Notes under the pieces: model-generated
The model's database searches: none
Told to the model about the DNA's origin: nothing
The model's input: the letters and a program-made list of their open reading frames with translations, nothing else
Position numbers and translations under genes: made by a program
Assembly: GCA_902362975.1 (NCBI GenBank)
Contig: CABIYO010000006.1
Location: 30,453-94,452 of the forward strand
Direction: 5' to 3'
Source of the DNA: Caryophanales bacterium
GTDB lineage: Bacteria > Bacillota > Bacilli > Exiguobacteriales > Exiguobacteriaceae
Length of the DNA: 64,000 nt
In this document: piece after piece, positions 63,991-64,000 of the stretch
Layout: each line of letters opens with the position of its first letter
Position numbering within the stretch: the first letter of the stretch is position 1

Positions 63991-64000
63991 TCAAAAATCT

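Noticed and set aside
1..64000. tRNA, rRNA, tmRNA or CRISPR loci
   Set aside because: No cloverleaf, rRNA-like or regularly spaced repeat sequence was recognised by eye; a covariance search would be needed to exclude short RNAs fully.

Overview
The window looks like chromosomal DNA from a Bacillales bacterium of the Exiguobacterium type. This is an inference from four things: ordinary Firmicute signals (strong AGGAGG-type ribosome binding sites, sigma-A promoters, U-tract terminators); roughly balanced GC; a gene order (hit, ecsAB, hemEHY, lplJ, lcfB, comK) close to one region of the Bacillus subtilis map; and a C30 (staphyloxanthin-like) carotenoid cluster. No rRNA, tRNA, CRISPR array, prophage or plasmid origin was recognised. 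Both ends are insertion-sequence remnants: a frameshifted tnpB (3-759) on the left and an IS1182-like relic (about 63.7-64.0 kb) on the right.

Layout. 0.9-5.3 kb: a small unknown gene, hit, a TcaA-like membrane protein, a GlsB/YeaQ-type protein and the ecsAB transporter. 5.3-7.0 kb: amtB and tnrA diverge around a textbook TnrA/GlnR site. 7.1-10.5 kb: hemEHY, overlapping, for the coproporphyrin-dependent branch of haem synthesis, with a Per-box-like element upstream. 10.6-14.8 kb: a HAD phosphatase, lplJ, a degenerate PTS IIA-like gene and lcfB. 14.85-17.6 kb: csoR-copA-copZ behind a CsoR-type operator. 17.6-17.77 kb: a short gene unit with a Fur-box-like site, encoding a 30-residue peptide. 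17.8-25 kb: cssRS, comK, a SwrC-type RND pump, two unknown proteins and a truncated haemoglobin. 25.2-32.2 kb: addB and addA. 32.3-36.3 kb: marR, a receiver-only regulator coupled to a CHASE3 histidine kinase, and yisL.

36.3-45.7 kb is a C30 carotenoid locus in two convergent arms: methyltransferase, crtN, a second crtN-like gene and crtM on the plus strand; a CruF-like gene, an acyltransferase, a glycosyltransferase and a crtP-like gene on the minus strand. Between the arms (41.29-41.63 kb, minus strand) lies the most interesting object in the window: an apparent 330-340 nt small RNA with its own promoter and terminator and at least five stem-loops, plus one weaker one, whose loops show UUCCCC-type C-rich sequence complementary to GGGGAA-type ribosome binding sites.

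45.7-49.2 kb: pssA, a YbaK deacylase, an enoyl-CoA hydratase and a MATE pump. 49.3-62.7 kb: a maltodextrin locus (neopullulanase, mdxEFG, a membrane-anchored alpha-amylase, the LacI-type regulator mdxR, maltose phosphorylase) with at least four related AAACGTTT-type operators, interrupted by three YflT/DUF2382 stress genes. A YitT-family membrane protein precedes the right-hand relic.
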